A stretch of 64,000 nt of DNA, taken from Nymphalis io. Its lineage: Eukaryota > Arthropoda > Insecta > Lepidoptera > Nymphalidae. The stretch is taken from the NCBI RefSeq assembly GCF_905147045.1, contig NC_065889.1, forward strand, positions 12,777,001 through 12,841,000. Reading direction: 5' to 3'. Below the pieces are notes generated by a model. The model saw nothing but the letters and a program-made list of their open reading frames with translations, made no database searches and had not been told where the DNA came from. Both the position numbers and the translations under genes were made by a program. Shown piece by piece: positions 23,102 to 34,272 of this stretch; within the stretch, counting starts at the first letter, position 1; each line of letters starts with the position of its first letter.

Positions 23102-23403
23102 TTTTTTTTTTTTTTTTATAGAAAAGGAAGGCGGACGAGCATATGGGCCACCTGATGGTATGTGGTCACCAACGCTCTTAGACATTGGCATTGTAAGAAA
23201 TGTCAACCATCGCTTACATATCCAATGCGCCACCAACCTTGGGAACTAAGATTTTATGTCCCTTGTGCCTGTAATTACACTGGCTCACTCACCCTTCAAA
23301 CCGGAACACAACAATATCAAGTATTGCTGTTTTGCGGTAGAATATCTGATGAGTGGGTGGTACCTACCCAGACGAGCTTGCACAAAGCCCTACCACCAGT
23401 AAC
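23102..23403 (-). repeat. SINE-A copy, full length
   Basis: Minus-strand copy with a 16 bp T run at 23102-23117, GGAAGGCGGACGAGCATATG, and end CTACCACCAGTAACC. It is close to the copy at 50044-50341 and so is one of the younger copies. Confidence 0.9.
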
Positions 23404-23952
23404 CACATAAGTTTTAGTCTCCCTTTCTAAGTTCCACGTGACCGACTTAATCGCTCACGTTTAATAGAGTTAGAGACGGGAGCAAGTATCGCTGATACTT
23501 TAATGAGATTTAGACATTATCACGCTACAAACTATTCATACAATTGTTTTTAATTAATCCATGTATATAATGTGATTATCATTTTTTCCTATCATATACT
23601 AATATATATGATAATTAAATATTAATTTAAAGTGAACGAAATTGTGTACAAACTTTAGCCAATATGTATCCATATCATAATCTCATAAAATTATGCACAC
23701 ATTTATAAATATTTCGAGGCAATTTTACAAACGTTGTTTTATAATAATAGTATGTACTCGTTGACGTTTTTAATTGAATAACTAATTACGTTTACACTGT
23801 TTAACTAATATATAATTTTTTTAAATTTTATTTTAAAATTTTAGTTTTTTTGAAAATATCGATTGTTATTACTTATTGAATTCAAGACATAAGCTGTTTT
23901 GTTAACCTAATTGGTAAGAAGATTGTCTCTCTAGGCATTTCTCAAGCAAACA
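23404..23952. other. AT-rich non-coding, nothing recognised
   Basis: No recognised feature. Confidence 0.4.
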
Positions 23953-24075
23953 CTTTTTTTACCAGTATTGGCCAGCGTTTGACCCTTGTCTTGGCTGATG
24001 TTAAGAATCAAAACGGTCAAGGATGTAGCACGCTTGCCTAGAAGAAAACAGTTTACTTTAAGACACCCACAGTGC
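23953..24075 (-). mobile_element. Jockey-like LINE 3' end, part 2 (after nested RTE)
   Basis: On the minus strand this is the extreme 3' end of the same LINE family as 14712-15431: GTGGGTGTCTTAAAG, CTTCTAGGCAAGCGTGCTAC, GGTCAAACGC and a short A run. It is the continuation of 25821-26060, split by the RTE fragment 24076-25820. Confidence 0.8.
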
Positions 24076-25820
24076 TTCTTCTTCTTCTTCGTCGTGACAC
24101 TCTTGTCAGAGCGGTAGTGGTCGCCATGAAGTATTACGAATTATTCGGCGCAGATGTTATTCGCCTCACGAGCCTTCGCCATATGTCCCTGTCAATGGTA
24201 AGCATCGTGCATTAATGCAAGGGACCGCCAACAGTTTTTTTATGTGGTCGGTCCATTACATGGGCGTTCTTCCACGTAGTCTGTTGCCATCCACCTTGCA
24301 TTGAATGACAAGGCGCTCTATGGAGTTATTTCCTTGCCGGGAGACGTGTCCAAAAAAAGTTAGTATGCGCTTTCGAAACTTTCGAAACTCGGCATCAAAC
24401 AGCGTCTTTCGGCGCTGTTTGATGTTCTTGAAGAATGGAGATATTAGGGCGAAATTCGGTCCACGAAACTCTTAGCATTCGTCTCCAGCGCACCGAATCT
24501 CCAGAGCATCGATCTTATTTTTTTCGACCTGCCACAAAGTCCACAAGCAAGAAAACAAGCGTTTGTACGAGCCGGATCTTGGTTGCTTTGGTAATGTTTC
24601 TGTTCCTCCATATTTTCTTCAGCCTCTCCATTGCAGTTCTCGTAATTGACATACGTCACTTGACCTCATCTACGCAAACGCCATTATTCGATATTAAAGC
24701 TCCCAGATATATATAGGATTGGACGACCTCACAGTTCGCAATCTGAGTGATCTCGGGCGAGTTGTTTTTCGCCCGGTCTACAATCATCATCTTCGTTTTA
24801 CTGCGGTTAAGCTTTAATCCGAATTCTTGGCATACGCGCTCCATTTTAAGAAGCAATTCTTCCATATGAACTGCGTCAGACGCAAACAGGGTCGTGTCGT
24901 CGGCATAGCGCAAATTTGTAAACTTGCGCCCACCAACTGCAACACCGTCACTCCAGTCCTCAAGCGCAATGCGCATTAACAGTTCTGTGTAAGCATTGAA
25001 CAAGAGCGGTGATATTATACATCCTTGGCGCTGGGATGAAAGTCTTCAGATAAAACATCATCCGTCCGCACGGATGCATGATCTTCGTAAAGACGCCTAA
25101 GAAGATGAACTAAGTGTTTCGGTGTACCCATGTCCAGTAACACCCTGCATAGTTTGGGCCATTTTACTGAATCAAATGCCTTTGAGAAGTCAAAAAAGCA
25201 AATATAAGTAGGCTTGTTAAACTCTCGTGCCTTCTCTATTATCTGGCGAACAATGAGGATCTGCTCACGTGTACCCCTTCCTTTTACAAAACCGGCTTGT
25301 TCTGGTGCAATTTCCTTGGACAGAAAGTCCAAGTTCTTCAGTCGTTCATTGATTATGTGTAGCAGGATTTTACTAGCATGAGATATGAGAGCTATAAGGC
25401 GGTAGTTGCTACACTTCTTAGTTGAACCCTTCTTGTGCAAAGGAACGAAAACCGCGTGAGACCATTCTGTTGGCCATGTTCCTGAATGCCATATCTTGCA
25501 TATGTTGTGGAAGATATTGACACCTATGTCGCCAAAGGCCCTTATAGCTTCGATCAGTATAGCATCTCTTCCTGTGGCTTTCCCCTTCTTTAGATGCTAG
25601 TGGCGGCTTTTACTTCCGATCGAAGAATGTCTGGCTCTTGGTTTTCATTTCCGGGCTCTGTATCAGGAAAGTTTTTCGACTGGTTGTTCTGGAACAAGGA
25701 CTGGCAATATCTTTTCCAAACGTCAGTTATATGGTTTAGTTCATTGACTACTCTACCATCACTATCTTCAATGGCCCAGGTCTTGGAAGGAAGTGTCTTT
25801 GTGATGGATCGAATTTTATG
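24076..25820 (-). mobile_element. RTE-clade LINE (second lineage), 5'-truncated, nested in a LINE
   Basis: A 1.75 kb minus-strand fragment with a GAA-repeat 3' tail (TTC repeats at 24076-24090 on +), a C-terminal domain and a reverse transcriptase with YADD. It differs from the element at 10825-14126 in tail repeat and protein. The insertion splits a jockey-like LINE, and GCA (minus strand) is present at both junctions. Removing one copy restores a site that aligns without gap to the uninterrupted relative at 15289-15309, so a 3 bp target duplication is likely. Confidence 0.85.
24090..25820 (-). pseudogene. RTE-clade reverse transcriptase, broken
   Basis: Reading the minus strand from 25820: a linker (SLFQNNQSKNFPD region), then a gap in frame near 25440-25590, then LHKKGSTKKCSNYRLIALIS, EQAGFVKGRGTREQI and motif A FFDFSKAFDSVKWP. 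A deletion near 25010-25020 removes the GVRQG motif and shifts the frame. After it come LFNAYTELLMRIALEDW and NLRYADDTTLFA (catalytic YADD at about 24895-24906), then SKTKMMIVD and IYLGALIS. The C-terminal domain from 24660 to 24090 is readable only with frameshifts (FGHVSR, IERLVIQ, WTDHIKK). Confidence 0.8.
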
Positions 25821-26060
25821 CACCTATCAGGAAATACAGACTAAAAGTATTCCACAGTTTCGCAATGCGAATGACAAATGTGGATTCGAAGCGCTTCGTA
25901 CATAGGAGGGGAATTTCCACTATGTACCTATGGCACTTTGGTCGCGTTTGCCCGGCCGTTCGATAGTAAAAGGGGGCGAGCGGAATTAACTCGTGTAATT
26001 CCTGAGCACATTCTCCGAAATGTATTCGATAGAAAACAAAAGTGACGCAACTATATGTCG
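25821..26060 (-). mobile_element. Jockey-like LINE C-terminal fragment, part 1
   Basis: The minus strand encodes VTFVFYRIHFGECAQELHEL, a YYRTAGQTRPKCHRY stretch and ESTFVIRIAKLWNTF, collinear with the second frame of the LINE at 14712-15431. It is 5'-truncated at about 26060. Codons are decayed but only mildly. Confidence 0.8.
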
Positions 26061-26228
26061 AATTATAATGATAATGAATTCCTGACAGATGTTGGTCAAG
26101 TGCCATTCTCAAGAGATATTACAAAATTGAAACATTGCCTCATAACTACGAGTTACTGACTCTATGTAGTCGAATAACAGTCGTGCAGTCGAAATGCAGT
26201 TGAGAATTTAGTTTGTGTTTGTCCTTTG

Positions 26229-26502
26229 TTTCGGACGGGCAAATGGACCACCTGATGGTCACCACCGCCCCTAGACATTGATGCCGTAAGAAATACTAAT
26301 CACTCCTTACTTGTGATATATTGGCGTATCACCAATCTTAGGAACTAAGACGATATGTCTCTTGTGCCTGTAGTTACACTGGCTCACTCACCCTTCCAAC
26401 TGGAATACAATAATACTATTTTATTGCTGTTTGGAGGTAGAATATTTAATTAGTGGGTGATACCTATACAAACAGGCTTGCAGGAAGTCCTACCGTCAAC
26501 TA
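26229..26502 (-). repeat. SINE-A copy, diverged
   Basis: Full-span minus-strand copy with ACCACCTGATGG, GTCTCTTGTGCCTGTAGTTA, CACTGGCTCACTCACCCTTC and an altered end CCTACCGTCAACTA. No T run is left. Confidence 0.75.
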
Positions 26503-27182
26503 AAGGTTATAAGTATTATCAGATTATCTCTCAACATTTTCGATCACGGCTAAGCTCAAGATTACTTCTAGATTTAACATTTAAAACGTAATAAAGATCA
26601 AACATACACAACACATATATATACATTTGGTATAGTCAATAATGTATAACACCTTATTTCCAACCCATTTTAAGTCATAGCAAAGCTTTTGACACATCAA
26701 GATATGTAACCATACCTTTCCCGTATCGAACCTAATATGTCCCGCCATTAAATTCTAATTCCAATTCGATCCAGTAAAATTCTGGATACTTGCAAATTAT
26801 AGAATTACCTGCGCGATTTAATATTTTGTAGAAAGATTATTAATTTTTTTAAAACTAATTAATAGTTAGTAAGTAATTATAAATTAGTATGGTAATAATG
26901 AGTCAAGACTGGAGCTCCACACTTCAACTTTGATGTTTACCAAGAAAATATTAATTAATTAAAGTAACGCTTCAGAACACCTTTAACTCGATTGTCTAAA
27001 GGAAGATTGACTATACGTCAATAGCACTGTATCTCTTCATATATCCTTCCCAAATCACTCTTAATTAATATTCAAAAACGCGTATAAATCTTAAACTATT
27101 TATATTAAAATCCCTATTTTTTTTTTTGAACAATTAATACATACCAAAAACAATATATATGATAGTAATTACAATATATAGT
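26503..27182. other. AT-rich non-coding, nothing recognised
   Basis: No recognised feature. Confidence 0.4.
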
Positions 27183-27457
27183 ATTATAGGTAGGCGGACG
27201 AGCATATGGGCCACCTGATGGTAAGTGGTCACCAAGGCCCATAGACATTGGCATTGTAAGAAATGTTAACCATCGCTTACATCGTCAATACGCCACCAAC
27301 CTTCGGAACTAAGATGTTATGTCCCTTGTGCCTGTAATTACACTGGCTTACTCACCCTTTAAACCGAAACACAACAATACCAAGTACTGCTGTTTTGCGG
27401 TAGAATATCTGATGAGTGGATGGTACCTACCCAGACGAGCTTGCACAAAGCCCTACC
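27183..27457 (-). repeat. SINE-A copy, near full length, poly(A) lost
   Basis: Minus-strand copy from TATTATAGGTAGGCGGACG to GCACAAAGCCCTACC. It lacks a T run and the outermost head bases. Its tail side is the best local model for the empty site of the solo LTR at 42821-43518. Confidence 0.85.
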
Positions 27458-27788
27458 CTATTATGATACGTATTAAGTGTCGTAGCTAGTAACGCCCTCC
27501 AATTTGACAGAACATTTGTTTATCATTTGTTCAATATGAATGGTGGATCTCATTTTGTACTCGAAAGATATTTAGGGTAAGGGTTAAATTCAGACATAGA
27601 ACATTATCTAAAATAATATTTATAGGCAATGCGTTTACCAATTCGTTTGATAAAGAAAATTAAATCTAGACGAAACCTGAAACACCATGTGACCAAAATA
27701 TAAGAAATTGGCTGCGGCAGAATTGTATTATTTATTCGTGTACTTTGAAGTATCAGAACTGAAGGCAAAATCTTTTCTTAGTCGACTC
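27458..27788. other. AT-rich non-coding, nothing recognised
   Basis: No recognised feature. Confidence 0.4.
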
Positions 27789-27833
27789 TACCAGGCCCAT
27801 ATGCTCGTCCGCCTACCTAAACTATAAAAAAAA
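27789..27833 (+). repeat. SINE-A 3' end fragment
   Basis: Only the last ~45 bp in sense: GGCCCATATGCTCGTCCGCC, TACCTAAACTAT and 8 A. A strongly 5'-truncated insertion. Confidence 0.75.
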
Positions 27834-27856
27834 CTGTACGTTGATAATCAGTCAAC

Positions 27857-27905
27857 TCACGAAATTTCATTGTAACACAAGATGTGTTACAATGAAATTT
27901 CGTGA
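27857..27905. repeat. Perfect palindrome, 23 bp arms, 3 bp loop
   Basis: The arm 27857-27879 (TCACGAAATTTCATTGTAAC plus ACA) is the exact reverse complement of 27883-27905, with loop AGA. It lies 23 bp after a SINE-A tail and belongs to no repeat family I can name. It would extrude as a stable cruciform or fold as RNA. Confidence 0.9.
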
Positions 27906-29227
27906 CAAAACCACAGAGTAGCAACGTATTAACCACGTTTTTACTTATACATCAGGTAACAGGAGGTTTTGTCATTCAGTTAAATAAATATCAACTGTTA
28001 TATACAAATAAATAGGCATTAGAGTTTTTTAATGATAACAAAAACAACCTCGTGTTATGAAAGGTCTCACCTATTTTTCTGCTTGCTATCGCTACAATGT
28101 CCAATGAAGATGTACCTTATACCATCTACCTTTAAAGATATCGGAGTGATTCCTTTGAAACGAAAATTGAAGGTGTCGTAATAAGCTGAAATGAATTCAT
28201 ATATGAACGTAACTTGAGCTTTAGTAAAATAGATAATATTATTGTGATACTAAATATTGTTTCATATTTAATAAGTTAAGAGGGTTATAATTTTGATCTA
28301 CTTGGTTATTTTAATTGTTATATCGGGTTTGTTATTTCGAGAACGAAATGGCATATAATTTAATGATGTTAAAACATTTTATAGAAATATGTGCATAGCA
28401 AAAAATTATAAGAATTGCAACTCATCCTTTGGTCGAAACTGGTTCAAACTCAGTTACAAGATTTGATCCAAGAAAGTGAAAATAATAGGTGAAGTTAAAT
28501 AAATGTTTGTAAAATGAAGTAAATGAAAAAGTAACTGTCACTTGTCACTTCCTTGGATTTTAACTTTTAATCTTTAGTTAAGATCTTCTAGGCCATCTAT
28601 GATTTCATTGCATTAACTAATACATTTTTTAAAGGCTCATGCAATTCAGTACAAAAGTATTTTTTTGCGTCAGAAAAAAAAATGATTTTCGAATACAATA
28701 CGTCAGTTTCATTTTAAAAAGGCATGTGTGTAGCATAAGCCTAAAATTCAATGTTAAGGTTGAATCTTAACATAATTTAGTCTAAGAAATTCACATCCGA
28801 AGCAATCCCAAGGGAAAGCCTTATCAAATTATCAATAAATTATCAAAATTTACGTATTTATGATGACTGAAGTCAGCCATATCATGTAAGGTTTTAGTGT
28901 GTTCTAAAATTGAAATTATATGTAAGTATATCTAATAAATATATACTGAATTCATTGAGCTTTAACTTGCCACATTGTTTCGTTGTATTTAACACATCAT
29001 ACTTTTTGCTGTTAGGTCTGAGTTTAGAAACAACATCTTCACATCTTCGTTCGTGCTCAGTCAGCTTTATTTAATTCTTATAGACAACTTTGAACATCTC
29101 TGACACAACAAATCCAAATTTAAGTCACGGAAAATTATTAAAATGAGTTCGTGTTTTGTTTTTGCAAAGTTAACATAAAATATATCATACTTATAATAAA
29201 ACATGCAAATTTTAGCTGGAGACAAAT
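27906..29227. other. AT-rich non-coding, nothing recognised
   Basis: No recognised gene or repeat over 1.3 kb. Confidence 0.4.
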
Positions 29228-29388
29228 GGTTCAATTGCGAGCAAGTAGCACTAAATATCATGTGCTTAATTTACGTTTATAATTCATGTTTTAGCTCAAA
29301 ATCTGTCCCACTTGTATCCATCAACCCGCAATAGAGTAGTGGAATTCCTCACAAAACCTTCTCCTTTAAATGAGAGGAGATATTGCTT
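29228..29388 (+). repeat. SINE-M copy, internally deleted
   Basis: Sense copy from the B-box region (GGTTCAATTGCGAGC) through ATCATGTGCTTAATTTACG and TATAATTCATG. A gap then leads to CATCAACCCGCAATAGAG and CCTTCTCCTTTAAATGAGAG. The tail block is degenerate. Confidence 0.7.
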
Positions 29389-29840
29389 AATTTTTATTCG
29401 ATCAAAATAATAAATTATACTCCATTGTTTTGTAATCATTAAGATGAATCTTAAATAATTTTATAACGTTAATAAATGGTCTGAAACTCGCAAAGTACCA
29501 TTACGAGTTTCAACGACAAACAAAAAACCTCTGATAAAAGTTCCAGTTGCAAAAATGTCCGTGCCGCATGATAGTTGATTTATTGAATAAATTTACTGTT
29601 GGGGGTCAAGCGAGTGCTGTTTCCGACTCGCCGACCCTAATTTCCTATTCTATCGTTATACAACTATACATTCCTATTCATTTTGAATTTATTTCACATA
29701 TTCCAATAATGTTTTTTTGAACAAAAACAATTTTAAAATTCGTTTCTAAGTTCAAAATATTTTTAAGTAAAGCCTTTTATAAAAAATAATAACATAATAT
29801 TACTTAAGTTTTAAGCATGAAGGGCAGACCATTATAATAT
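29389..29840. other. AT-rich non-coding, nothing recognised
   Basis: No recognised feature. Confidence 0.4.
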
Positions 29841-30060
29841 CTATCTATATAAATAAACGTGACAATTTTGTTTTGTAATGTTGAACCGAAATAATTACTA
29901 AGCCGTTTGTATATTGGTCATTTGCTTATACAAGAAGATGCGCCGCGTTTTGTAGAATGATTTAGGATATATAATTATTAGTTTTCGCCCACAGCTTTGA
30001 CCACGTGTAGGATGAATATAAAAAAGGTAGGTCGTTTCTCAGGGCTTAAGCTTTCCTCGT
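29841..30060 (+). mobile_element. Helitron-like 5' end (tentative)
   Basis: The start CTATCTATATAAATAAACGT with GAACCGAAATAATTACTAAG and the internal TTTTCGCCCACAGCTTTGACC resembles the left part of a common lepidopteran Helitron family. No 3' CTAGT end follows, and no coding sequence is present, so the assignment is tentative and the right limit is arbitrary. Confidence 0.35.
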
Positions 30061-30160
30061 AATACATGTAACTCTAACGGTTTACGCGGCACACGCCCGT
30101 ATCAAAATACCTTTAAAAGTTTTTTTAGTTCATCGCGAGGGAACTTTGTTTAGAAATATA

Positions 30161-30320
30161 TGTTGTTTATTTATTTATATACTTGTTGCACAGCATATAA
30201 ATAAGATAAGAGAATAGGAAACAATCGAAGAAAAAGTAAAAACAAAAAATGGTGCGCAAAGGCGGTCTTATCGCTAATAGCGAGCGATCTCTCACAGACA
30301 AACTTTGGTGAAAGAATATT
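30161..30320. repeat. Dispersed repeat F, copy 1 (probable LINE 3' region)
   Basis: The block GGCGGTCTTATCGCTAATAG, then CGATCTCTCACAGACAAAC, recurs at 32005-32065 as GTCGTATCACTAATAGCG and ATCTCTCGCAGACAACC. I have seen this combination near LINE ends in Lepidoptera, but here only the two-copy similarity is demonstrable. Confidence 0.5.
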
Positions 30321-30323
30321 TGT

Positions 30324-30324
30324 A

Positions 30325-30358
<34 letters not shown>

Positions 30359-30359
30359 T
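30324..30359. repeat. TA dinucleotide microsatellite
   Basis: An almost pure TA run with one CA interruption. Confidence 0.9.
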
Positions 30360-30653
30360 GCATATATAATATAAAATTATATATTGATAATTATAAACTA
30401 CATACTATTTCATACATACATACGTACCTTACTTGAATATAAACAAATAATAGTTTTTTTATGATTAACGCGGTCTACTTTCTAACTAAATGATTTAAAT
30501 GATTCTGCATTTAACAGTATATTTATTGGTGCTCCATGACTCTTGTAGGGCGAACCTTTGACCATAAATATTGACAAAAATTGCAAACTGTATGAAACGT
30601 GGATCTAAAATCGAAATGTAGTAACCGCAGAAATCGACCATTATTAAAGTAAT

Positions 30654-30946
30654 ACTAGTGGTAGAGCTTTGTGCAAGCTCGTCTGGGTACCCACCCACCC
30701 ACTCATCAGATATTCTACCTCAAAACAGCAGTACTGGGTATTGTTGTGTTCCGGTTTGAAGGGTGAGTGAGCCAGTGTAATTACAGGCACAAGGAACATA
30801 ACATCTTAGTTCCCAAGGTTGGTGGCGCATTGGTGATGTAAGCGATAGTTAACATTTCTTACAACGCCATTGTCTATGGGCGTTGGTGAATACTTACTAT
30901 CAGGTGGCCCATATGCTCATCCGCCTTCCTATTCTTTAAAAAAAAA
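30654..30946 (+). repeat. SINE-A copy, full length
   Basis: Sense copy from ACTAGTGGTAGAGCTTTGTG to CCGCCTTCCTATTCTTT plus 9 A. Intact apart from a few substitutions. Confidence 0.9.
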
Positions 30947-31252
30947 GTAATAAGGATAAGTGGGATATCATATAAAACTATTATCTAGTATCCAACTCAA
31001 CTATCCAGGTCATGAGTAGTAAAATTGAATAAATTTGATGTCTGGATGAAACGAGTGTCCCGTCCGCCGTTCATTCGTCTTTATTTCCTGTAGCATTTAA
31101 GCTAAGTGCTCCGTAGTTAGTCAACCAGAAATAGTCATTTAAGAGCTGAGATATTATATGATTCTATTTATTAATTTATTCATTCGATTTAAACTCGACT
31201 TTTACTAACTTTGTTTTATTCTGGGCTTTTTATGTTATATAGTAATATAAAA

Positions 31253-31615
31253 GGCCAATTTCGACCACAGTGGCCATTCTCAAGGGAGATTAGCCAACTG
31301 CGGAGGACACAGTATAGTGTACAAGTGTGTGCACAAACACAGGTGCACTCTCTATTCCCTAACTCTCATAATTCGATGGGACGGCAATCCGACACGACCG
31401 GAAAGAGTTCAGGAGCAGGACCAACGGCTTTACGTGCTTTCCGAGGCACGGGAGTGTACACACTTCCAACTTCCAAATTCCGGGCTGCTACTGAGAATTT
31501 TCGATTGAAATATCCAATAACTTTTTATTGACCCTACCTTTGATTTAAACCCAGGAACTCCGCGTATGTAGTTTTACATCTAGCTACTAGACCAACGAGG
31601 CAGTCAATTAGTTAT
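31253..31615 (-). repeat. SINE-C copy, full length
   Basis: Minus-strand copy of a ~365 bp tRNA-derived element. On +, the tail side begins GGCCAATTTCGACCACAGTG, the body has GGCAATCCGACACGACCGG and GGCACGGGAGTGTACACAC, and the head ends ACATCTAGCTACTAGACCAA then CGAGGCAGTC. Incidental open frames cross the body. Confidence 0.8.
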
Positions 31616-32004
31616 TTATGTAATATATAATGTGTATATTAAAATAGTATCATGATGAGATTAAATCATGTATATAGAAGACAATAAATATTAAAAAAAA
31701 ATATATTGTCTTACTTACTTCTTTAAACGTCTATACGTATACAATAATAAATAGGATAGATATTTCGATAGGATGAAATACAATTAAAAATATAATATCA
31801 TGTTTATTCAAACGAACATTTTCACTATTATCGTTAATGGTTAATTATTAAAAATATTCCTAAGAGATTACATAATATGTAAAACTAGATTTTTTTAAAC
31901 GATATTATTTTTTACTTTAAAAACGTTCAAATTATGTTTAAAAAGCTAATAATAAACTTAAAAAAGAAATTAATTTTCTAAATTCAGTGCCTTAAATAAT
32001 AAAT
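31616..32004. other. AT-rich non-coding, nothing recognised
   Basis: No recognised feature. Confidence 0.4.
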
Positions 32005-32065
32005 AACAAAATTGTAAGCAACGAGAGTCGTATCACTAATAGCGATCTCTCGCAGACAACCTTAT
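32005..32065. repeat. Dispersed repeat F, copy 2
   Basis: Same orientation as 30161-30320, sharing the TAT.CTAATAGCG and GATCTCTC.CAGACAA blocks. It is followed by decayed sequence. Confidence 0.45.
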
Positions 32066-32646
32066 GGTAATGAGATTAAATTTACAGAACAAAATGCGCA
32101 TATATTTGATAAAATAAAATATAAAATACAAACAAGAAAAAATCTTTCAAGAAAACACTTAAATATTAATAAACATATATTGCTCAACAATCATACAAAA
32201 TAATATTTAGTTAAGGAAGTTTTAAAAGCAAATTTGAATCACAATAGCAATACCAAAATTCCAAAAGGATTAATTATGAATTCTATCATATCATATTATA
32301 TAAAACTTACAATTTAAAGGTTTGCTTATAAACGTTTCTTAATGATGTCGCTCTTTCTGTCATTATTTGGAAAGAAAAAGACAGAAACAATGTTACTATT
32401 TAACTAATCACCCGCTAAGCAAAGTGTATAAGTAAGGCCGTATATATTTAATATTAATAACATTGAAGTTGAAATATGCAAAAGAGAAATAATGACGCAT
32501 ATTTATGTAGTAAGTATTGATTTTCGTACTAATCTTAACAATTTATGCACGAACACGCTAAGTGATTGCATCAGACGGAGAAGTTTCCAGTGAATAAATT
32601 GAATTATAATTTAGAGAATACAATATGTTATGTTTGTGGAAAAGTA
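32066..32646. other. AT-rich non-coding, nothing recognised
   Basis: No recognised feature. Confidence 0.4.
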
Positions 32647-32745
32647 ATAGCCTGTTAAAGTTTCACTGCTGAGTAAACTCTTCCTCTTGTCTTTCGAAGA
32701 GTTTGGAGTTTATAGCAGTCTCCTTCAACGTAGATCCACGTGTGG
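32647..32745 (-). repeat. SINE-M 3' end fragment, diverged
   Basis: Minus-strand tail: TAATAGCCTGTTAAAG, TTTCACTGCTGAG and a CTTCAACGTAGATCCACG remnant on +. 5'-truncated. Confidence 0.55.
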
Positions 32746-32822
32746 TGGAACCACTATCCGACACATGATTTCGGTTTTGGTTTACGTGCCACTGGGTCGC
32801 GATCACCAAAATTACTGGTACT

Positions 32823-33119
32823 TTACTGGTGGTAGGGCTTTGTGCAAGTTCGTCTGGGTAGGTACCACCCACTCATCAGATATTCTACCGCAAAACAGCA
32901 ATACTTGATATTGTTGTGTTCCGGTTTGAAGGGTGAGTGAGCCAGTGTAATTACAGGCAGAAGGGACATAAAATCTTAGTTCCCAAGGTTGGTGGCGTAT
33001 TGGCTATAAGCGATGGTTGACATTTCTTTCAATGCCAATGTCTAAGGGCGTTTGGTGACCACTTACCATCAGGTGACCCATATGCTCGTCCACCTTCCAA
33101 TTCTATATAAAAAAAAAAA
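32823..33119 (+). repeat. SINE-A copy, full length
   Basis: Sense copy from TTACTGGTGGTAGGGCTTTG to CCACCTTCCAATTCTATAT plus 11 A. High similarity to the best copies. Confidence 0.9.
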
Positions 33120-33399
33120 TTAATGCACATTTTTTTTCTTATACCATATTGTTTCTTAAAGGGTCAAGAAATACTTTTATATTCTTATCATAACTATATG
33201 GTTGTAACCTAAAGTATTGAAATCTTAGCACTGCCTTTTACTGGGTGGTGATCAAAACTAGTGGTGGTGTCTTTAACTGGTTATCTGACTCTGCCAATGT
33301 GAAAGGGTTTATGTTGGTAATGATATAATTAACAAAGAAGAGCAACTGAATGGATGGATCTATGCCTTGCTACATTTAATGTAAATAACGCAATTGCAC

Positions 33400-33540
33400 T
33401 GGCTCACTGGTTCAATTACAGGAGCTGGTCTCATAACAATTTAGATCGTACGGTTCGTAGCGCAATGGCAATATAACTTGTCTAATTCTCCTAACTTTAC
33501 AAACATCCATTGGGAGCAATGACCACTATCATAATTATTA
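33400..33540 (+). repeat. SINE-A, very old fragment
   Basis: Weak ordered similarity in sense: GGTTCAATTACAGGAGC, CATAACAATTTAGATCG, GCGCAATGGCAATATAAC and CATCCATTGGGAGCAATGAC. Proposed on block order only. Confidence 0.4.
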
Positions 33541-33682
33541 CGGTATACACTCAACCCACATAATATAATAGAAGTCTATGCAAGCTGTTATGTATTCCAA
33601 AATTAATGTTTTATTTATTATCTCATAGGGGTTATTTTATCTTAACACGCTTAGAAATATTCATTACCACTAATAATTTTTT

Positions 33683-33905
33683 GACGAGCCGGTTGGCGTG
33701 GTTGGTAGATACTTGCCTTTCACGCCGAAGGTTGTGGGTTCGATTCCCACCCAGGACAGACATTCGTGTGCATGAACATGTATGTTTGTCCCGAGTCTGG
33801 TTGTAATTATCTATATAGGTATGTATATACAAAAGAAAAGTAGTATATGTAGTATCAGTTGTCTGGTTTGTATAGCACAAGCTTTGTATGATATTATTAT
33901 TATTA
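33683..33905 (+). repeat. SINE-E copy, 3' part shortened
   Basis: Sense copy with an excellent tRNA-like head: GGTTGGCGTGGTTGGTAG, CCTTTCACGCCGAAGG (anticodon arm, UUC-like) and GTTCGATTCCCACCCAGG. The region after the TTGTCTGGTTTG block is deleted down to a short ATT tail. Confidence 0.85.
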
Positions 33906-34171
33906 ATTTAGAGACACTGGTATATTTTTCATTCTATTTTTAAATCTTTAATAACAGAAAGAGAGAAATCAAAGAGAGACCAATTAAATACTTATTTTTA
34001 TATATCGTAGGTAATATTATTAATAATTTTGACCTAATATCGTCTATGGTACCAAGTCTCATAGACCAGCTTTCGCACTCATTTTCATACTTCAACAGGA
34101 TGTTAATTTACAAATCTGAAACGAATTCAGACATAGGTCTTGGTTTTGTAGATACTTTCTGAGGCACGGAA
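33906..34171. other. AT-rich non-coding, nothing recognised
   Basis: No recognised feature. Confidence 0.4.
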
Positions 34172-34272
34172 GTGTGTCTCCCAACCGCATTGGAACGGCG
34201 TGGTAAAAGCTCCAGGCCTTTTTCTCGAAAGGATAGGCCCTTTGCCTACTAGTGGGACATTTATTAGTTATT
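34172..34272 (+). repeat. SINE-M 3' end fragment
   Basis: Sense tail: CCAACCGCATTGGAACGGCG, TGGTAAAAGCTCCAGGCC and CTAGTGGGACATTTATTAG. The GCAGTGGGACATTCACAGG block is partly mutated. Confidence 0.65.

Noticed and set aside
23162..23410. Similar 60-80 codon frames found in many SINE-A copies (also 600-818, 7365-7559, 50015-50221)
   Set aside because: They recur only because the repeat recurs; reading directions vary relative to the element's sense, and no protein family is recognisable.
24435..24716. 93-codon plus-strand frame
   Set aside because: Antisense to the RTE C-terminal region, which is clearly coding in origin on the minus strand.
31211..31531. 106-codon open frame
   Set aside because: It runs through a minus-strand SINE-C copy; equivalent frames appear in the other SINE-C copies, so it is incidental to the repeat.
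33716..33760. Possible functional tRNA gene (good B box, anticodon-like arm)
   Set aside because: It is the head of SINE-E; the acceptor stem does not close and the same head occurs with the same SINE body at six other places.
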